Part shown: positions 41,963-51,776 of the stretch, piece by piece | Layout of the letters: each line of letters begins with the position of its first letter | How positions within the stretch are numbered: position 1 is the first letter of the stretch | Assembly: GCA_943324745.2 (NCBI GenBank) | Contig: CALPMT020000014.1 | Location: 1 to 64,000, forward strand | Direction of reading: 5' to 3' | Origin: Chitinophaga pinensis | GTDB taxonomy: Bacteria > Bacteroidota > Bacteroidia > Flavobacteriales_D > Crocinitomicaceae | DNA: 64,000 nucleotides | Made by a program: the position numbers and the translations under genes | Notes under the pieces: model-generated | The model's database searches: none | What the model was told of the DNA's origin: nothing | Seen by the model: only the letters and a program-made list of their open reading frames with translations

Positions 41963-43009
41963 TTATCTATTAGAATACATGTCAGAATAATATTTTTGGT
42001 AATCCCCACTGGTTACCTCTTTTACCCATTCTTCATTGGTCAAGTACCAATCAACTGTTTTTTCCAAACCTTCTTCAAACTTAATTGAAGGAGTCCAACC
42101 TAATTCTTTTTCCAATTTAGAAGCATCGATAGCATAGCGCATATCGTGTCCTGAGCGGTCTGTAACGTATGTTATCAAACTTGCCGAAGTACCTGGTACA
42201 CGGTTTAATTTTTCGTCTAACATTTTACATAAGTAATGAACTAAATCAATGTTTTTCCATTCATTTAATCCACCTACATTGTAAGATTCACCATATGTTC
42301 CGTTCAAAAAGATCGTTTCTATAGCTCTTGCATGGTCTTCTACCCATAACCAATCGCGAATATTGTCCCCTTTACCATAAATAGGAAGCGGTTTCATATT
42401 TACAATGTTTTGGATCATTAAAGGAATTAATTTTTCAGGAAAATGATGGCTTCCATAATTGTTTGAACAATTACTCATTTTTACTGGAAAATTATAGGTG
42501 TGAAAGAAAGCATTCACAAAATGATCGGAAGATGCTTTTGAAGCTGAATATGGGCTTCTAGGATCATAAGCAGTTGTTTCTGTAAATAAACCTTCTGTAC
42601 CTAAAGATCCATACACCTCGTCTGTTGACACATGATGAAATGTATGTTTTTCTGCTAAGTTCCAATAAGCCTTCGCTTCATTTAACAAATTAAGTGTCCC
42701 AATTACATTCGTCATTGCAAACTCCATAGGACCTTCAATAGAACGATCCACATGAGATTCAGCAGCCAAGTGTATTACATCCGTAATTTGAAATTTCTCA
42801 AATACTGCTTTAACATCTGCTTGCGAACAAATATCTCCTTTGACAAAATGATAATTTTTTTTACCTTCTAAGTCTTTCAAATTAGAAAGGTTACCAGCAT
42901 AAGTAAGTTTATCAAAATTGACAATCGTATGTTCAGGATATTTATTTACAAATAAACGTACTACATGTGAACCAATAAATCCTGCACCTCCTGTAACTAA
43001 TATATTCAT
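41963..43009 (-). CDS. rfbB: dTDP-glucose 4,6-dehydratase
   Basis: 348 residues from ATG 43009 (MNILVTGGAGFIGSHV). The upstream frame from 43054 crosses a hairpin repeat. It is an extended short-chain dehydrogenase: NAD loop GGAGFIGSH, the HLAAESHVDRSIEGP signature, HVSTDEVYGSLG, catalytic YSASK, NCSNNYGSHHFPEKLIPLM and RDWLWVEDHARAI. It converts dTDP-glucose to the 4-keto-6-deoxy form, the first shared step towards rhamnose and many amino-deoxy sugars. rfbA, rfbC and rfbD are not in the window, so the final sugar is unknown. It lies 85 bases after the UDP-HexNAc dehydrogenase gene. Confidence 0.93.
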   Translation of the reverse strand: MNILVTGGAGFIGSHVVRLFVNKYPEHTIVNFDKLTYAGNLSNLKDLEGKKNYHFVKGDICSQADVKAVFEKFQITDVIHLAAESHVDRSIEGPMEFAMTNVIGTLNLLNEAKAYWNLAEKHTFHHVSTDEVYGSLGTEGLFTETTAYDPRSPYSASKASSDHFVNAFFHTYNFPVKMSNCSNNYGSHHFPEKLIPLMIQNIVNMKPLPIYGKGDNIRDWLWVEDHARAIETIFLNGTYGESYNVGGLNEWKNIDLVHYLCKMLDEKLNRVPGTSASLITYVTDRSGHDMRYAIDASKLEKELGWTPSIKFEEGLEKTVDWYLTNEEWVKEVTSGDYQKYYSDMYSNR

Positions 43010-43024
43010 CTTTTGGGATTTTTC

Positions 43025-43040
43025 CCCGAAAGTTTTCGGG
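43025..43040. repeat. Short palindrome CCCGAAAGTTTTCGGG
   Basis: A 7-bp perfect arm pair (CCCGAAA/TTTCGGG) in the 85-base gap between rfbB and the UDP-HexNAc dehydrogenase, within an AT-rich spacer. It may attenuate read-through or be a dispersed repeat. Confidence 0.5.
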
Positions 43041-43094
43041 ATAAGAATTATCAATTATGAATTTATCTCATAACTCATATCTCATAATTATAAC

Positions 43095-44399
43095 TTATAA
43101 ACTCCAGTAATCTAATTCGTTGATTTTTCCTCTGAAAATACCTTTGATATCAGCAATAGTACCTTTACCTTCAATCAATAATGATTTAAAATATTCTTCT
43201 GTTAATCGCATGTATTCTTTATGGTTTACAGCAACTATAATAGAATCATAAACACCTTCTGGTTTTTCATGTAATCCAATACCATATTCGTGTTCCATTT
43301 CTTCTGATGAAGCATGCGGATCAACTAAATCTACTGAAACTTGATACGATTTTAATTCTTTAACAACATCAATCACTTTTGTGTTTCGGATATCTGTTAC
43401 ATCTTCTTTAAAAGTTGCCCCCATTACCAATACACGTGTATCTTGAATATGTTTCCCTTGAGCAATCATTTTCTTAACGATTTGCTTAGCAATGTAACCT
43501 CCCATTGAATCATTTACGTATCGACCACTTGTGATTACTTTTGAATTGTAACCAGCTTTTGCAGCTTTGTGTGTCAAATAGTATGGATCTACTCCAATAC
43601 AGTGTCCACCTACTAAACCAGGGAAGAATTTCAAGAAATTCCATTTTGTACCAGCAGCCTCCAATACATCAAAGGTATTAATACCTAGTTTATTGAATAT
43701 AATAGATAATTCGTTAATTAATGCAATATTTACATCACGTTGTGTGTTCTCAATGATTTTTGCTGCTTCAGCTACTTTAATTGTTTTAGCTCTATGTACT
43801 CCAGCATCTACAACGATCTCGTATGTCGAAGCAATATTTTCCAATGATTCTTGACAACATCCAGAAACAATTTTAGTAATATTTCTTAATGTATGTTCTT
43901 TGTCTCCTGGATTAATACGTTCAGGAGAATAACCTAGCATAAAATCTTCTCTGAATTTTAACCCAGACTCTCTTTCTAAAACTGGAACACAATCTTCTTC
44001 TGTACAACCTGGATATACCGTTGATTCAAATACAACATAGTCACCTTTTTTCAACACCTTTCCAACCGTTGATGATGCACCTAGTAACGGTTTTAAATCT
44101 GGTACATTTGCCGAATCAATTGGAGTAGGTACTGCAACAATAAAAAATGTAACGTCTTTTAAATCCTCCAAATCAGAAGTGAAATGAATATCACAACCTT
44201 CAAAATCAGAAGCTTCTAATTCTTGACTCGGATCGACGTTGTTTCGCATCATATCTACACGTACTTGATTAATATCAAATCCGACTACTTTAATCGTTCT
44301 TGCAAATTCTAATGCAATCGGTAATCCAACATAACCTAAACCGATTACAGCAAGTTTAGTTTCCTTGTTAGTTAACTTTTGGTAAATTGAGTTGCTCAT
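43095..44399 (-). CDS. UDP-N-acetylhexosamine 6-dehydrogenase (WbpA/WbpO/TviB type)
   Basis: A 434-residue nucleotide-sugar dehydrogenase that oxidises C6 of a UDP-HexNAc to the uronic acid with two NAD. The NAD loop is VIGLGYVGLPIALEFA. FESTVYPGCTEEDCVPVLE and GYSPERINPGDKEHTL are typical of the HexNAc rather than the glucose branch. The catalytic cysteine is Cys267 in GLVGGHCIGVDPYYL. The C-terminal UDP-binding domain (MGATFKEDVTDIRNTK) is complete. Next to WbpB- and WbpD-like genes, UDP-GlcNAc is the likely substrate (WbpA role). The first 32 bases overlap the end of the WbpB-like gene. Confidence 0.9.
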   Translation of the reverse strand: MSNSIYQKLTNKETKLAVIGLGYVGLPIALEFARTIKVVGFDINQVRVDMMRNNVDPSQELEASDFEGCDIHFTSDLEDLKDVTFFIVAVPTPIDSANVPDLKPLLGASSTVGKVLKKGDYVVFESTVYPGCTEEDCVPVLERESGLKFREDFMLGYSPERINPGDKEHTLRNITKIVSGCCQESLENIASTYEIVVDAGVHRAKTIKVAEAAKIIENTQRDVNIALINELSIIFNKLGINTFDVLEAAGTKWNFLKFFPGLVGGHCIGVDPYYLTHKAAKAGYNSKVITSGRYVNDSMGGYIAKQIVKKMIAQGKHIQDTRVLVMGATFKEDVTDIRNTKVIDVVKELKSYQVSVDLVDPHASSEEMEHEYGIGLHEKPEGVYDSIIVAVNHKEYMRLTEEYFKSLLIEGKGTIADIKGIFRGKINELDYWSL

Positions 44400-45414
44400 T
44401 TCTTACGTTATAAATTCGTTCAATAATTTCTACTACTTTCAAACCTTCTAAGGCATTTGTTGTTGCTGTTGATTTTCCTTTCAATGTTTGAACAACATTG
44501 TTGATAAGGAAATGGTGGTTCGCTGCTGAACCTTTATAAGGACCATAATCATTTGCAGGACTAGACTCTGCTAATTCTGGCATTTCATATCCTGGTATAT
44601 TACAAACTTCTACCTCATTCATGTATTGTCCTCCGATCTTAACACTTCCTTTACTTCCAATAATGGTCATAGAGCTTTCTAAGTTCTTGTCTACTACAGA
44701 AGTAGAGTAATTAATAGATCCCATCCCTCCATTCAAGAAGTCAAAAGATACAAATCCTGAATCTTCAAAATCTGTTGTATCTTGGTGTGTAAAATCAGCA
44801 AAATTTCCTTTTATATTATCAATATCACCAAATAACCAATACATGATATCAATAAAGTGAGAAAATTGGGTAAATAAAGTACCACCATCCAAATCTTGGG
44901 TACCTTTCCATCCTCCTTTTTTGTAGTAACGTGCATCGCGGTTCCAATAGCAATTTAACTGAACCATGAAAATATCTCCTAATACTTTTTCTTCTACAAT
45001 TTTCTTGATCCATTCAGAAGGTGGTGAATATCTATTTTGCATGACACAAAATACACTTCTTGACATCTGTAAGGATTTAAAAATTACTTGTTCACACGCT
45101 TCTTTTGAAAGACCCATAGGTTTTTCACAAACGACATGTTTTCTAGCTTCCAAGGCTTTAATTGATTGTTCAGCATGCAAACCATTTGGTGTACATACAT
45201 TTACAACATCAAAATCTAAGCTTGATGCTAATAATTCCTCGATCGTTTTAAAAAAAGGAATATTTTTATCAACACCACATTCTTCTGCTGTTCTTACATC
45301 AACCATAGCGACTAATTCTGCTTCTTGATCGCGTGTAATCATTTCTGCATGTCTCTTACCGATATGTCCTGCACCAACTACAACAAATTTTACTTTTTCG
45401 TTCGTTACAATCAT
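44368..45414 (-). CDS. Gfo/Idh/MocA oxidoreductase, WbpB-like (UDP-GlcNAcA 3-dehydrogenase)
   Basis: A 348-residue NAD-dependent enzyme with an N-terminal Rossmann domain ([52 protein letters not shown]) and a C-terminal beta domain with [20 protein letters not shown] and [20 protein letters not shown]. By family and context it should oxidise C3 of UDP-GlcNAc uronic acid to the 3-keto form, with the aminotransferase at 48300 acting next. It overlaps its upstream neighbour by 4 bases and the dehydrogenase downstream by 32. WbpB itself is slightly shorter. Confidence 0.85.
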   Translation of the reverse strand: MIVTNEKVKFVVVGAGHIGKRHAEMITRDQEAELVAMVDVRTAEECGVDKNIPFFKTIEELLASSLDFDVVNVCTPNGLHAEQSIKALEARKHVVCEKPMGLSKEACEQVIFKSLQMSRSVFCVMQNRYSPPSEWIKKIVEEKVLGDIFMVQLNCYWNRDARYYKKGGWKGTQDLDGGTLFTQFSHFIDIMYWLFGDIDNIKGNFADFTHQDTTDFEDSGFVSFDFLNGGMGSINYSTSVVDKNLESSMTIIGSKGSVKIGGQYMNEVEVCNIPGYEMPELAESSPANDYGPYKGSAANHHFLINNVVQTLKGKSTATTNALEGLKVVEIIERIYNVRNEQLNLPKVN

Positions 45415-45986
45415 TTGCTTATTTTTTGAACATTATTATTTTCTAATTTATATTCTTCTCCACTTTCTGAGCAAACTGCTATTCCAACGTTATTAAATTC
45501 TAAGCGTTGACCAAATTCACTCATCCAGCCTAGTTGACGTGCAGGATTTCCGACCATTAATGCATAAGGAACAACCGTTTTAGTTACTACAGCTCCTGCT
45601 CCAATGAATGCGAATTCTCCTATGTCATGACCGCAAACGATCGTAGCATTTGCACCTATCGATGCGCCACGTTTTACAATTGTTTTTAAATATTCATTTT
45701 TACGATTTACCGCACTTCGTGGATTCATCACATTGGTGAAAACCATTGATGGTCCTAAGAATACATCGTCCTCACAAATCACTCCCGTATAGATTGATAC
45801 ATTGTTTTGTACTTTCACATTCTTTCCTAATACTACATCTGGTGAAATTACTACATTTTGACCTATGTTACAGTTTTCTCCAAGTGTACAATTTGGCATA
45901 ACATGTGAAAAATGCCATATTTTAGTGCCTTTTCCTATACTACAACCAGGATCAACAACAGCTGTTTCGTGTGCAAAATATTCCAT
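45411..45986 (-). CDS. WbpD-like hexapeptide N-acetyltransferase
   Basis: A 191-residue left-handed beta-helix acetyltransferase, the same length as WbpD. The repeated hexapeptides are visible: [59 protein letters not shown], then [20 protein letters not shown]. It opens [14 protein letters not shown], as WbpD-type enzymes do. Predicted reaction: transfer of acetyl from acetyl-CoA to the 3-amino group of UDP-GlcNAc(3N) uronic acid, giving the 2,3-diacetamido sugar. It overlaps the decarboxylase stop by 1 base and the WbpB-like start by 4, so the order is tightly coupled. Confidence 0.85.
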   Translation of the reverse strand: MEYFAHETAVVDPGCSIGKGTKIWHFSHVMPNCTLGENCNIGQNVVISPDVVLGKNVKVQNNVSIYTGVICEDDVFLGPSMVFTNVMNPRSAVNRKNEYLKTIVKRGASIGANATIVCGHDIGEFAFIGAGAVVTKTVVPYALMVGNPARQLGWMSEFGQRLEFNNVGIAVCSESGEEYKLENNNVQKISK

Positions 45987-46981
45987 TATTTTACGATATA
46001 ATTATCAAAATTGTTATGCTCTTTGTGTCTTAATTCTTCTTCAGTCAAGCTACAAAAGTAATCATAAGTTAGTTTCAAACCTTCTTTACGTGAAACTTTT
46101 GGTTCCCAACCTAATAAGGATTTTGCTTTTGTGATATCTGGTTGACGTTGTTTTGGGTCATTCACAGGTAAATCATGATAAACAACCTTTTGATTCGTAT
46201 TCGTCAATTTAATTATTTCTTCGGCAAATTGACCTATTGTAATTTCGTCTGGATTACCAATGTTTACTGGTTCAGCGTAATCTGAATGCAGCAGACGGTA
46301 AATACCTTCAACTAAATCATCCACATAACAAAAAGAGCGAGTTTGTGAACCGTCACCAAAAATGGTTAAGTCCTCTCCTCTCAAAGCCTGACCGATAAAA
46401 GCAGGAAGCACTCGTCCATCATTCAAACGCATTCTTGGTCCGTAGGTATTAAATATACGAATTATACGTGTTTCTAGACCGTGGTAAGTGTGGTAGGCCA
46501 TGGTCATAGCTTCTTGAAAACGTTTTGCCTCATCATAAACACCTCTCGGTCCTACAGGATTTACGTTACCCCAATACTCCTCAGTTTGAGGATGTACGGT
46601 TGGATCTCCATATACTTCGGAAGTAGATGCGATTAATACACGTGCTCCTTTTACTTTTGCCAATCCCAAACAATTATGAATTCCCAAAGAACCTACTTTT
46701 AAGGTTTGTATCGGTATTTTTAAATAATCAATTGGACTTGCAGGGGAGGCAAAATGAAGAATATAATCTAATTCACCAGGAACATGAATATATTTAGAAA
46801 CATCATGATTATAAAATTCAAAATTTTCTAATTTGAACAAATGTTCAATATTTTTTAATCGACCAGTTATCAAATTATCCATACCAATTACGTGATAGTT
46901 TTCTTTGATGAAACGATCACATAAGTGCGAACCTAAAAATCCTGCAGCACCAGTAATTAATATTCTTTTTCTAGTTTCCAT
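45986..46981 (-). CDS. UDP-glucuronate decarboxylase (UDP-xylose synthase type)
   Basis: A 331-residue extended short-chain dehydrogenase. The NAD loop is [16 protein letters not shown]. Features typical of UXS are [60 protein letters not shown] (Tyr and Lys of YDEAK), [20 protein letters not shown] and [16 protein letters not shown]. It should convert UDP-glucuronate to UDP-xylose with loss of CO2, using the product of the UDP-glucose dehydrogenase encoded just upstream (5 bases between the genes). The sugar may enter the same surface polysaccharide. Confidence 0.92.
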   Translation of the reverse strand: METRKRILITGAAGFLGSHLCDRFIKENYHVIGMDNLITGRLKNIEHLFKLENFEFYNHDVSKYIHVPGELDYILHFASPASPIDYLKIPIQTLKVGSLGIHNCLGLAKVKGARVLIASTSEVYGDPTVHPQTEEYWGNVNPVGPRGVYDEAKRFQEAMTMAYHTYHGLETRIIRIFNTYGPRMRLNDGRVLPAFIGQALRGEDLTIFGDGSQTRSFCYVDDLVEGIYRLLHSDYAEPVNIGNPDEITIGQFAEEIIKLTNTNQKVVYHDLPVNDPKQRQPDITKAKSLLGWEPKVSRKEGLKLTYDYFCSLTEEELRHKEHNNFDNYIVK

Positions 46982-46986
46982 GTCTC

Positions 46987-48303
46987 TTATTTTTGTACAA
47001 TAGAACGACCTATTGAACTATAGTAAAAACCTCTTTCATTCATTTCATTTAGATCGAATAAGTTTCTACCATCAAAAATTACTTTATCATTTAATAGGTC
47101 AGCAATCTTATCAAAATCAGGATTCCTGAATATACCCCATTCCGTGCAAACTACCAATGCATCCGCATTTTCTAATGCTTCGTATTCGTTTGTTGCATAC
47201 GCAATTTTATCTCCAATTACTCCTTTAACATTTGGCATTGCTTCAGGATCGAACGCAGTAACTGTAGCTCCTGCACCTACTAATTCATCAATAATATACA
47301 ATGCTGGTGCTTCACGAATATCATCTGTATCGGGTTTAAATGCTAATCCCCATAAAGCGATTTTTTTTCCTTTCAAATCGCCTCTAAAGAAGTTTTTAAT
47401 CTTAGGAATAATTACTGTCTTTTGCTCTTCGTTAACCGTCATTACTGACTTTAATATTTCAAAAGAGAAATTATGTTCATTTCCAGATTTCACCAAAGCT
47501 TGTACATCTTTAGGAAAACAAGACCCTCCATAACCTATACCAGGAAATAAGAAACGTTTACCAATTCGATCATCTGAACCAATTCCGATACGAACTTTAT
47601 CTACATCAGCGCCAACTAATTCGCAAAAATTCGCAATTTCATTCATGAATGTAATCTTCGTCGCTAAGAATGAATTTGCAGCATATTTAGTTAACTCTGC
47701 AGATTTTTCGTCCATGAAAATAACTGGATTCCCCTGACGAACGAAAGGTTTATATAATTGTTCCATTATTTTCCTAGCACGTTCAGATGAAGTACCAATA
47801 ACCACACGATCTGGCTTCATAAAATCATCAACTGCAAATCCTTCACGTAAGAATTCAGGGTTTGATACAATATCAAAATCTACGGTAGCATTTTTAGCTA
47901 ATGCTGCATGTACTTTTCCAGCAGTTCCTACAGGAACGGTACTTTTGTCGACAATTACTTTATAATCCGTGATGATTTTTCCTAATTCATCTGCAACACC
48001 TAGAATGTAAGATAAATCAGCAGAACCATCTTCTCCTGGAGGAGTAGGTAATGCTAAAAATATAATCTCAGCATCCTTTATTCCTTCTTTTAAATCAGTT
48101 GTAAAAACCAAACGATTTGCTTTGATGTTTCTTTCAAATAATACATCTAAATGTGGTTCGTAGATTGGGATTTCACCATTACGCATCTTTTCCACTTTAG
48201 CTGCATTATTGTCAACACAGATTACTTGGTTACCCGTTTCTGCGAAACAAGTTCCAGTAACTAAACCAACATAACCGGTACCTATAACTGCTATTTTTTT
48301 CAT
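46987..48303 (-). CDS. ugd: UDP-glucose 6-dehydrogenase
   Basis: A 438-residue enzyme that oxidises UDP-glucose to UDP-glucuronate with two NAD. The NAD loop is [30 protein letters not shown] and [20 protein letters not shown] are typical of the Ugd branch. [32 protein letters not shown] and the catalytic Cys262 in [14 protein letters not shown] complete the active site. The C-terminal domain has [17 protein letters not shown]. It overlaps the aminotransferase upstream by 4 bases and supplies the decarboxylase encoded next. Confidence 0.95.
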   Translation of the reverse strand: MKKIAVIGTGYVGLVTGTCFAETGNQVICVDNNAAKVEKMRNGEIPIYEPHLDVLFERNIKANRLVFTTDLKEGIKDAEIIFLALPTPPGEDGSADLSYILGVADELGKIITDYKVIVDKSTVPVGTAGKVHAALAKNATVDFDIVSNPEFLREGFAVDDFMKPDRVVIGTSSERARKIMEQLYKPFVRQGNPVIFMDEKSAELTKYAANSFLATKITFMNEIANFCELVGADVDKVRIGIGSDDRIGKRFLFPGIGYGGSCFPKDVQALVKSGNEHNFSFEILKSVMTVNEEQKTVIIPKIKNFFRGDLKGKKIALWGLAFKPDTDDIREAPALYIIDELVGAGATVTAFDPEAMPNVKGVIGDKIAYATNEYEALENADALVVCTEWGIFRNPDFDKIADLLNDKVIFDGRNLFDLNEMNERGFYYSSIGRSIVQK

Positions 48304-49436
48304 GCGTTTGATTGAATGAAATGAATAATATGTTTTGTAATGTATTCTAGTTGCTCTTGTTCCATTTCAGTATGTATAGGAAACGATAGCACTTCTGTTG
48401 TTAATAAATTTGTCACAGGTAAATCTTGATTTTCTTTACCAAAAGACTTAAACATTCCTTGTTTGTGTGCAGGAAGTGGGTAATAAATCATTGAAGGAAT
48501 ACCATGTTCAGATAAATAAGTTACCAATGATTCACGATCTACGCCTTTTAACTTAATTGTATATTGGTGAAAAACATGCGTTGATTTCGGTTCTCTAGCT
48601 GGTACTGTAATTTGAGGTATAGCAGCGAAAGCGTTGTCATAATATGCTGCAACTTTTTGTCGGGCAGCACAATAATTATCTAAATCACGTAATTTAATTT
48701 TCAAAATTGCCGCCTGAATGGTATCTAATCGCGAATTACAACCAACTACTTCGTGATGGTATTTAATCACCTGACCATGGTTAGCTATCATTTTCAAATT
48801 GGATGCTAAATGTGCATCGTTGGTATACATTGCACCTCCATCGCCATAACAACCTAAGTTTTTAGAAGGAAAGAAAGAAGTGCAACCGATATCACCCATT
48901 GTTCCTGCTTTGGAAACGGAACCGTCTTTATGTGTATATTCAGCGCCGATAGCTTGCGCTGTATCTTCTATAACAGCTAATTTATGTTTTTTAGCAATTT
49001 CTAAAATCGCATCCATATCTGCACATTGTCCGTATAAGTGTACTGGGACAATTGCTTTTGTTTTAGAGGTAATCGCTTCTTCTATTTTAGAAGGATCAAT
49101 ACAGTAGGTATCTGGAAGAACATCCACAAATACAGGTACTAAGTTCAACAAAGCAATTACTTCTGTTGTAGCAATGTATGTAAAAGAAGGCGTGATTACT
49201 TCATCTCCTGGTTTTAATCCTAATGCCATCAATGCAATTTGTAATGCATCTGTTCCATTAGCACATGGAATAACATGTTTTACATTCAAATATTTTTCTA
49301 AATCGACACGAAATTGACCGACTTCGGGGCCATTTATAAAATTTGCATTTTCAATCACATTAATAATTGCAGCATCAATTTCTGTTTTTATCTTTTTATA
49401 TTGTGACTGTAAGTCAACCATTTGTATTTTTTTCAT
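48300..49436 (-). CDS. DegT/DnrJ/EryC1/StrS aminotransferase, WbpE-like
   Basis: A 378-residue PLP enzyme of the sugar aminotransferase family. MVDLQSQYKKIKTEIDAAI, CANGTDALQIALMALGLKPG, EVITPSFTYIATTEVIALL, PVHLYGQCADMDAI, EDTAQAIGAEY and SFFPSKNLGCYGDGGAMYTN are the signatures, with Lys192 as the Schiff-base lysine. In context it should aminate the 3-keto sugar made by the WbpB-like enzyme. It is the first gene of the long minus-strand operon (aminotransferase, ugd, decarboxylase, wbpD-like, wbpB-like, HexNAc dehydrogenase, rfbB, phosphatase). A TACTTTTG box lies at 49490-49497. Confidence 0.88.
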   Translation of the reverse strand: MKKIQMVDLQSQYKKIKTEIDAAIINVIENANFINGPEVGQFRVDLEKYLNVKHVIPCANGTDALQIALMALGLKPGDEVITPSFTYIATTEVIALLNLVPVFVDVLPDTYCIDPSKIEEAITSKTKAIVPVHLYGQCADMDAILEIAKKHKLAVIEDTAQAIGAEYTHKDGSVSKAGTMGDIGCTSFFPSKNLGCYGDGGAMYTNDAHLASNLKMIANHGQVIKYHHEVVGCNSRLDTIQAAILKIKLRDLDNYCAARQKVAAYYDNAFAAIPQITVPAREPKSTHVFHQYTIKLKGVDRESLVTYLSEHGIPSMIYYPLPAHKQGMFKSFGKENQDLPVTNLLTTEVLSFPIHTEMEQEQLEYITKHIIHFIQSNA

Positions 49437-49489
49437 CGATATATAATTTCCGTAAAATTTGTCTTATTGTTACGTTCAAGAACAATTAA

Positions 49490-49497
49490 CAAAAGTA
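49490..49497 (-). promoter_or_regulatory. Putative -7 box (TACTTTTG) of the nucleotide-sugar operon
   Basis: A TAnnTTTG match on the minus strand, 53 bases before the aminotransferase ATG. Confidence 0.4.
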
Positions 49498-49591
49498 ATT
49501 ATTTTGAATTTAATTCTTAGTTTTTAATAGCTTAAAAAACACCTAAAATTCAAATCAATGTTAGAATTAGTTTAAATGTCAATTTTCAATG

Positions 49592-49599
49592 TATATTTG
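49592..49599 (+). promoter_or_regulatory. Putative -7 box (TATATTTG) 4 bases before the 49604 gene
   Basis: An exact TAnnTTTG match, separated from ATG 49604 by AATT only. This implies a leaderless transcript if used. Confidence 0.5.
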
Positions 49600-49603
49600 A
49601 ATT

Positions 49604-50359
49604 ATGCAAATCAGGTTATTACTCTTGTTTTCTTTTTGTTCATTTTCGCTATTATCTCAACGAAATGTAAGTACAGAAACTATCGGAACTCCTTGGATAG
49701 GTATTCATTATGGTATTAGTTCGCCTACCAATTCTTTGGCAGAACGCTTCGGACTATTAAATAATCTAGGGTTCAATGCAGGTTACAAAACAAAACGCAA
49801 TTGGTTTTTTGGTACTGATTTAAATTTCTTTTTTGGAAATCAATTGAAAACAGGAGATATTTTCACTAATCTTCAAGACTCTTATGGAAATATAAGCGAT
49901 ATAAATGGCGATGTTGGGACTGTACTTCTTTATTCAAGAGGTTATAATGCTAATTTTTCTTTAGGAAAAGTATTCCCTGTTTTTGGATCCAATCCCAATT
50001 CTGGAATCTTTTTACAAGCAGGGGCTGGGTATATGCAATACCGTATTCGTATAGAAACAAACAATCAGGTTATTCCACAAGTAGAGTTAGATTATCGTAA
50101 GGGCTATGATCGATTGACAGGAGGATTGACCTCACATCAATTTGTAGGATATGCCCATATGTCCAATGGTGGTTTGGTAAATTTTTATGCTGGATTTTAC
50201 TTTTTACAAGGGTATACACACAACCAACGTACGGTCAATTTTGACCAACCTTCAGTTCCTGTTTCTACTAGTTTACGCTATGATAACTTGTATGGTTTTC
50301 GTTTAGGATGGTTAATTCCCATCTATAAAAGTAAACCCAAAGAATTTTATTACAATTAA
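49604..50359 (+). CDS. Predicted outer-membrane beta-barrel protein upstream of waaA
   Basis: A 251-residue protein with a signal peptide (QIRLLLLFSFCSFSLLSQ). The mature chain alternates hydrophobic and polar strands with many glycines and aromatics (PWIGIHYGISSPTNSL, WFFGTDLNFFFGNQLKTGDI, SGIFLQAGAGYMQYRIR, VNFYAGFYFLQGYTHNQR, YGFRLGWLIPIYKSKPKEF), as in an eight- to ten-stranded barrel. No recognised family name. It is 2 bases upstream of waaA on the same strand, so the two share an operon and a link to LPS or envelope assembly is likely but unproven. Confidence 0.7.
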   Translation: MQIRLLLLFSFCSFSLLSQRNVSTETIGTPWIGIHYGISSPTNSLAERFGLLNNLGFNAGYKTKRNWFFGTDLNFFFGNQLKTGDIFTNLQDSYGNISDINGDVGTVLLYSRGYNANFSLGKVFPVFGSNPNSGIFLQAGAGYMQYRIRIETNNQVIPQVELDYRKGYDRLTGGLTSHQFVGYAHMSNGGLVNFYAGFYFLQGYTHNQRTVNFDQPSVPVSTSLRYDNLYGFRLGWLIPIYKSKPKEFYYN

Positions 50360-50361
50360 GC

Positions 50362-51573
50362 ATGGGCTTCTTTTACAACATATCAATACGATTGTATGGT
50401 GTTTTATTGTGGTTAATTCAAGGATTGAATCCAAAAGCGAAAGCATGGGTTGGAGGGCGTAAAAGTTATTGGAGTAAGTTACCCGTCATACATCCAACGG
50501 AACAAATATATTGGTTTCATTGTGCTTCCTTAGGAGAGTTTGATCAAGGGATACCAGTAATGAATTTACTTAAGGAGCAAGATCCCTCACTTAAAATCTT
50601 GGTTACGTTTTTTAGTCCCTCTGGTATGGAGCACTATCAAAAACGAAAACATTGTGCTGACTATGTATATTATTTACCATTAGATACTCCTAATAATGCT
50701 AAACGTTTTTTGAATCATTTTAACCCAAGTCGTATCTTTTTTATTAAGTATGAATTTTGGTTGAATTACCTTTTTGATGCGAAAAAGCGTGCGATTCCAA
50801 TGTATAGTGTGAGTTGTATTTTGCGACCGTCACAAATCTATTTTAAATGGTATGGTGGTTTCTTTAGGAAAGGACTTCATTGTTTTACTGCTTTTTTTGT
50901 GCAAAATGAGGAAACAAAAGAATTGCTTCAACAAATACATATTCAACAGGTTAGTGTTACAGGTGACACCCGATTTGACAAAGTGATTGAAAACAAAAAG
51001 TTGGTACAGAAAGACAATCTCATAGAATTGTTTCTTCAAGGAGAAAAAGCAATCATTTTGGGAAGTTCTTGGTCGGTAGAAGAGGAACTATTTCATGCAT
51101 ACTATCAAAAATTACACCTAAAACCAAAAGTCATCATTGCCCCACATGATATTTCAGAAGGTCATCTAACAGCGATAGAAAAAACTTTTGGTTCAGAGAT
51201 GATTCGTTATTCTCAACTCGATGAAAATAGTAATCAAAATATCTTATTAATTGACTGCATAGGTAAATTGGCAAATGCTTATTCTTATGGTAAAATTGCT
51301 TTTATCGGAGGTGGGTTTACTGGTAAATTGCACAATACGTTAGAGCCGGTAGTTTTTGGATTGCCCGTATTATTTGGACCAAAGCATCGAAAATTTCCAG
51401 AAGCAGAAAAATTTATCAATGCAGGAATTGCTTTCACTATTCAGAATGAAGCGGAGTTTACTGAATCAGTTCATAAGATTGAAAATAATCTTCTAGGATT
51501 ACAAAATATTTGTTTACAAGAAATTGAAAAATCTACAGGTGCAGCAACAAAAATTATTAGTAAGATTAGTTAA
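50362..51573 (+). CDS. waaA: 3-deoxy-D-manno-octulosonic acid (Kdo) transferase
   Basis: A 403-residue enzyme that adds Kdo to lipid A precursor at the inner membrane. An N-terminal hydrophobic anchor (IRLYGVLLWLIQGLNPKAKAW) precedes the transferase domain. IYWFHCASLGEFDQGIPVMN contains the conserved glutamate of the family active site, followed by TFFSPSGMEHYQKR and DYVYYLPLDTPNNAKRFL. The C-terminal half carries KVIIAPHDISEGHL, GKIAFIGGGFTGKLHNTLEP and PVLFGPKHRKFPEA. Length and order match WaaA/KdtA. A terminator follows at 51614-51642. Confidence 0.94.
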   Translation: MGFFYNISIRLYGVLLWLIQGLNPKAKAWVGGRKSYWSKLPVIHPTEQIYWFHCASLGEFDQGIPVMNLLKEQDPSLKILVTFFSPSGMEHYQKRKHCADYVYYLPLDTPNNAKRFLNHFNPSRIFFIKYEFWLNYLFDAKKRAIPMYSVSCILRPSQIYFKWYGGFFRKGLHCFTAFFVQNEETKELLQQIHIQQVSVTGDTRFDKVIENKKLVQKDNLIELFLQGEKAIILGSSWSVEEELFHAYYQKLHLKPKVIIAPHDISEGHLTAIEKTFGSEMIRYSQLDENSNQNILLIDCIGKLANAYSYGKIAFIGGGFTGKLHNTLEPVVFGLPVLFGPKHRKFPEAEKFINAGIAFTIQNEAEFTESVHKIENNLLGLQNICLQEIEKSTGAATKIISKIS

Positions 51574-51613
51574 ATATCTTACAAATTTGAAAGTTAGATT
51601 TAAAAGTATAAAG

Positions 51614-51642
51614 TTCTGATAAAATTTATATCAGAATTTTTT
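51614..51642 (+). terminator. Terminator of the barrel-waaA operon
   Basis: The stem TTCTGATA/TATCAGAA around AAATTTA is followed by TTTTTT, 41 bases after the waaA stop. Confidence 0.85.
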
Positions 51643-51776
51643 GTTGTAATATGAACAAGAAATAGGCACTTAATTAATATTTCTAAATGTATTAAAATGA
51701 AATTTTGATTTTATTACAATTTAAAGGCAACCAAAAATAGACACTTTCGTTTTTTGTAAAATCAAAATTATTAAAA

